Shown: positions 61,921-64,000 of the stretch, in pieces
Layout of the letters: each line of letters starts with the position of its first letter
Position numbering within the stretch: the stretch's first letter is position 1
Assembly: GCF_041321145.1 (NCBI RefSeq)
Contig: NZ_JBGGWA010000006.1
Location: 372,001-436,000 of the forward strand
Source: Paraburkholderia sp041321145
Lineage (GTDB): Bacteria; Pseudomonadota; Gammaproteobacteria; Burkholderiales; Burkholderiaceae
Direction of reading: 5' to 3'
Length of the DNA: 64,000 nucleotides
The notes under the pieces: generated by a model
Seen by the model: only the letters and a program-made list of their open reading frames with translations
The model's database searches: none
What the model was told of the DNA's origin: nothing
Program-made: the position numbers and the translations under genes

Positions 61921-63402
61921 CTAGCTCCACTCGGTCTGCGTATCCAGCGGATAAACCGGTCGCCTCACCTGCTCGAACGCGAACAGCCCATAGTCCGAAC
62001 TTGTCACGCCATGGCTATCGCACTCCACGAGTGCCGCGGCAATCGGCACAAAGACCGGGCGACAGTACATGCGCGATTTGAGCAACAGGAAACGCGCGCG
62101 GCGCGGGTCGATGCCGACGCTCTCGAATACGCCGAGGTCCCACGGTTCGTGCGTACGCTCGGTCATCACGAGCTTTACCGTGCCGGTGTCGAGCACAGCA
62201 GCGCGGCCCATGAACGCACGCTGGCCTGTATAGGTCGGGCCGCTGATCACGTACTCGCCATCAGTCAGCGCGCGCACTACGCCGGTCACCGCAACCGGCG
62301 GCCGCGAGGTCAGAGCGCGGCTTGCGACCTTGTTGCCTATTGTCACCGTCACCGTGCTGCCGACGCCCGCCGCCATCAGTGCCGCGACGGCTTGCGGATC
62401 GCACAACGGGCCGCTGACGACCCCTTCGAGCTTTTGCTTGAGCGCTTCTTCGAGCAGATCCATCGTGTCGCACGTACCGCCCGACATGCAATTGTCGCCG
62501 TGATCGAGCAATAACACCGGCTTGTCCGCGCCCTGTGCGAGCGCTGCCGCCCGCGCGACCGACTCCGCAAGCGGCGCGCTGCGATAAACGAAATCTTCGC
62601 GCTCGTTCCAGATCTGGCGCGCGATGCGCTCCGCCACCGCTTCCGCCTGCGCACGCTCGCCGTTGCCCACCACGACCACACTGATGCACGGCGCCTCGAT
62701 ATCGGCCAGCGAGAAGCCTGACAGCACCGACACGGCGAGCATGCCATCGGCTTCGGCCGCGCGCGCGGCGTCCACGGCACGTTTCATCGCGCCTTCGGCA
62801 GTTGCGCTGCGCAGCGTATGCGTGAGCAGCGGCGGCCGGCGCCATGCGATCACCGGCTTCGCCTTGCCATGGACAAGATCGAACATCAGACGCGCTGCAT
62901 GCGCGCCAGTCTCGTACATATCGACGTGCGGATAGGTTTTGAAGCTGACGATCACGTCGGCGTTGTCGATCATCTTCTGCGTGACATTGCCGTGCAGATC
63001 GAGTGCGACCGCGATCGGTGCATTGGGAAGCGCCGCGCGCACGCGTTCGAGCAGATCACCTTCGCCGTCGCTCGAATTCTCGGCGACCATCGCGCCGTGC
63101 AGGTCGAGCATTACCGCATCGCATCCTGTTGCGGCCGCAACGATCGCGGCGCAGATCGTGTCGTAAGCAGTGGCCTCGACGGGTCCGCTCGGATTCGCCG
63201 AGGCCGAAATCGGCGTCACGATCACGGCATGCTCGCGCTCGGCTGCATCGATGAACGCGGCCATTGCAGTCTGCATGCCCTTGTTCTCGTTGAAGGCGTC
63301 TTCACCATAGCTCGGGCCATGACGCCCGAACGCTGCAAGCGGCGTGGCCACCGGCGAGAACGTATTCGTCTCGTGATTCATCCGTGCGATCAGGATCTTC
63401 AT
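61921..63402 (-). CDS. M81 family metallopeptidase (MlrC/microcystinase C-like)
   Basis: A 493-residue M81 (MlrC) family protein. The start MKILIARMNHETNTFSPV is the family hallmark. Likely metal-binding stretches are MLDLHGAMVAENS (D/H), LDLHGNVT and LDHGDNCMSGGTCD. Despite the microcystinase name, most members sit in amide or peptide catabolism with unknown substrates. The ATG at 63402 overlaps the preceding M20 gene's stop (ATGA), ruling out the frame up to 63525. The 99 bases before the tRNA hold nothing recognisable. Confidence 0.87.
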   Translation of the reverse strand: MKILIARMNHETNTFSPVATPLAAFGRHGPSYGEDAFNENKGMQTAMAAFIDAAEREHAVIVTPISASANPSGPVEATAYDTICAAIVAAATGCDAVMLDLHGAMVAENSSDGEGDLLERVRAALPNAPIAVALDLHGNVTQKMIDNADVIVSFKTYPHVDMYETGAHAARLMFDLVHGKAKPVIAWRRPPLLTHTLRSATAEGAMKRAVDAARAAEADGMLAVSVLSGFSLADIEAPCISVVVVGNGERAQAEAVAERIARQIWNEREDFVYRSAPLAESVARAAALAQGADKPVLLLDHGDNCMSGGTCDTMDLLEEALKQKLEGVVSGPLCDPQAVAALMAAGVGSTVTVTIGNKVASRALTSRPPVAVTGVVRALTDGEYVISGPTYTGQRAFMGRAAVLDTGTVKLVMTERTHEPWDLGVFESVGIDPRRARFLLLKSRMYCRPVFVPIAAALVECDSHGVTSSDYGLFAFEQVRRPVYPLDTQTEWS

Positions 63403-64000
63403 GCCGGGGTGCTCCCGCCCGTTTGCGCGGCGTTCAGCATCGCCTGCAATAGCACGTTGCAACCGGCTTCCAGGTGATCTGCACGCGCATCTTCGATTTC
63501 GTTGTGGCTGATGCCGTCTTTGCACGGCACAAAGATCATCGCTGCGGGCGCGACGCGCGCGAGATAGACGGCGTCATGGCCCGCGCCGCTGATGACGTCC
63601 ATCGACGAGAAGCCAAGCGTGTCCGCGCCCTGCTGTACCGCGGCAACCAGTTCCGCGGCGAACGGCTGGGGCGGGAAATACACCACTTGTTCGATGTCCA
63701 CGGTAATGCCGGCCTTTTCACCCGCCGTCGAGCACGCGGCGCGCAATGCGATATCCATCGCGGTGAGTGTGGCATCGTCGGCGGCACGCAGATCGGCCGT
63801 GAGTGTCACCCGGCCTGGAATCACGTTGCGCGAATTCGGATGCACGTCGACCCAGCCCACCGTGCCGCGTCCATGCGGCCCGTGATCGAGGGCAATGCGA
63901 TTCACCGCATGAATCAGGTCCGCGGCGACGAGCAGCGCATCACGGCGCAATTGCATGGGCGTAGGACCCGCATGCGCTTCCATGCCGTGCACCGTGACGT
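63399..64000 (-). CDS. M20 family amidohydrolase (N-carbamoyl-L-amino acid hydrolase-like), partial
   Basis: The C-terminal 200 or so residues of a zinc-dependent M20 family hydrolase; the gene continues beyond the right edge, since the reading frame is open to 64000. The stretches HGMEAHAGPTPMQLRRDALL, PNSRNVIPG, SGAGHDAVYLAR and PCKDGISHNE are those of the HyuC / allantoate amidohydrolase group. In this group a dimerisation domain lies inside the catalytic fold, and the glycine/histidine-rich GAGHDA part is catalytic-domain sequence. It is coupled to the M81 gene by a 4-base overlap, so both probably degrade one substrate. Confidence 0.85.
   Translation of the reverse strand, partial: VTVHGMEAHAGPTPMQLRRDALLVAADLIHAVNRIALDHGPHGRGTVGWVDVHPNSRNVIPGRVTLTADLRAADDATLTAMDIALRAACSTAGEKAGITVDIEQVVYFPPQPFAAELVAAVQQGADTLGFSSMDVISGAGHDAVYLARVAPAAMIFVPCKDGISHNEIEDARADHLEAGCNVLLQAMLNAAQTGGSTPA

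Overview
This 64 kb window looks like chromosome from a high-GC Gram-negative betaproteobacterium, most probably Paraburkholderia/Burkholderia. The evidence is the prpR/prpC/acnD/prpF arrangement, a Burkholderia-type trimeric porin, a selD-selU pair, an opine-oxidase-like operon and many LysR regulators. That placement is inferred from gene content and base composition, not from a marker gene. I see no insertion sequences, prophage, integrases or CRISPR arrays. The region is a string of catabolic modules, each with its own regulator, among a few housekeeping genes.

Layout. 0-8 kb: UPF0182 membrane protein, a divergent LysR / alpha-beta hydrolase pair, a small 2OG-Fe(II) oxygenase-like protein and the Kup potassium transporter. 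8-15.5 kb: methylcitrate (propionate) module prpF-acnD-prpC read leftwards, with divergent sigma-54 activator prpR. A -24/-12 promoter and paired palindromes lie between prpR and prpC. No prpB is present here. 15.4-28 kb: a long leftward cluster of aldehyde dehydrogenase, HAD hydrolase, FAD amine oxidase-like protein, dipeptide/opine-type ABC transporter (Tat-exported binding protein, two permeases, fused double ATPase), a three-subunit FAD/[2Fe-2S] dehydrogenase and an AraC-type regulator. The last seven genes are nearly all joined by 4-base or similar stop/start overlaps.

28-32 kb: GNAT acetyltransferase, GhrA-like reductase, class III aminotransferase and an Lrp/AsnC regulator. 32-38.5 kb: DmlR-like LysR divergent from D-malate dehydrogenase dmlA, followed by an aspartoacylase-family protein, a porin and an aromatic-acid MFS transporter. 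38.5-41 kb: a small orphan gene, an Ap4A-phosphorylase-like protein paired with an adenosine-specific-kinase family protein, and a zinc ribbon protein. 41-48.6 kb: galactoside uptake and hydrolysis (ABC transporter plus GH42 beta-galactosidase) under a divergent LacI regulator with two clear operators.

48.8-56.5 kb: succinate-semialdehyde dehydrogenase gabD, LysR, MFS, 4-oxalomesaconate hydratase and CHA aldolase (lower 4,5-cleavage / gallate pathway), a small Cys-rich protein and an FMN lactate dehydrogenase. 56.5-61.5 kb: otsA, then selD-selU and a COG0701/ArsP-like permease. 61.7-64 kb: tRNA-Val(GAC), then a coupled M81 (MlrC-like) and M20 hydrolase pair running off the right edge.

The most interesting signals are: (1) a cysteine-bearing permease directly behind selD-selU, a candidate selenium transporter; (2) an identical Lrp-like box upstream of the aminotransferase (30.2 kb) and of gabD (48.6 kb), suggesting a split GABA or omega-amino-acid regulon; (3) the tightly packed transporter/dehydrogenase operon of unknown substrate, with a tandem repeat that its AraC regulator could bind; and (4) the pairing of two adenosine-nucleotide enzymes.
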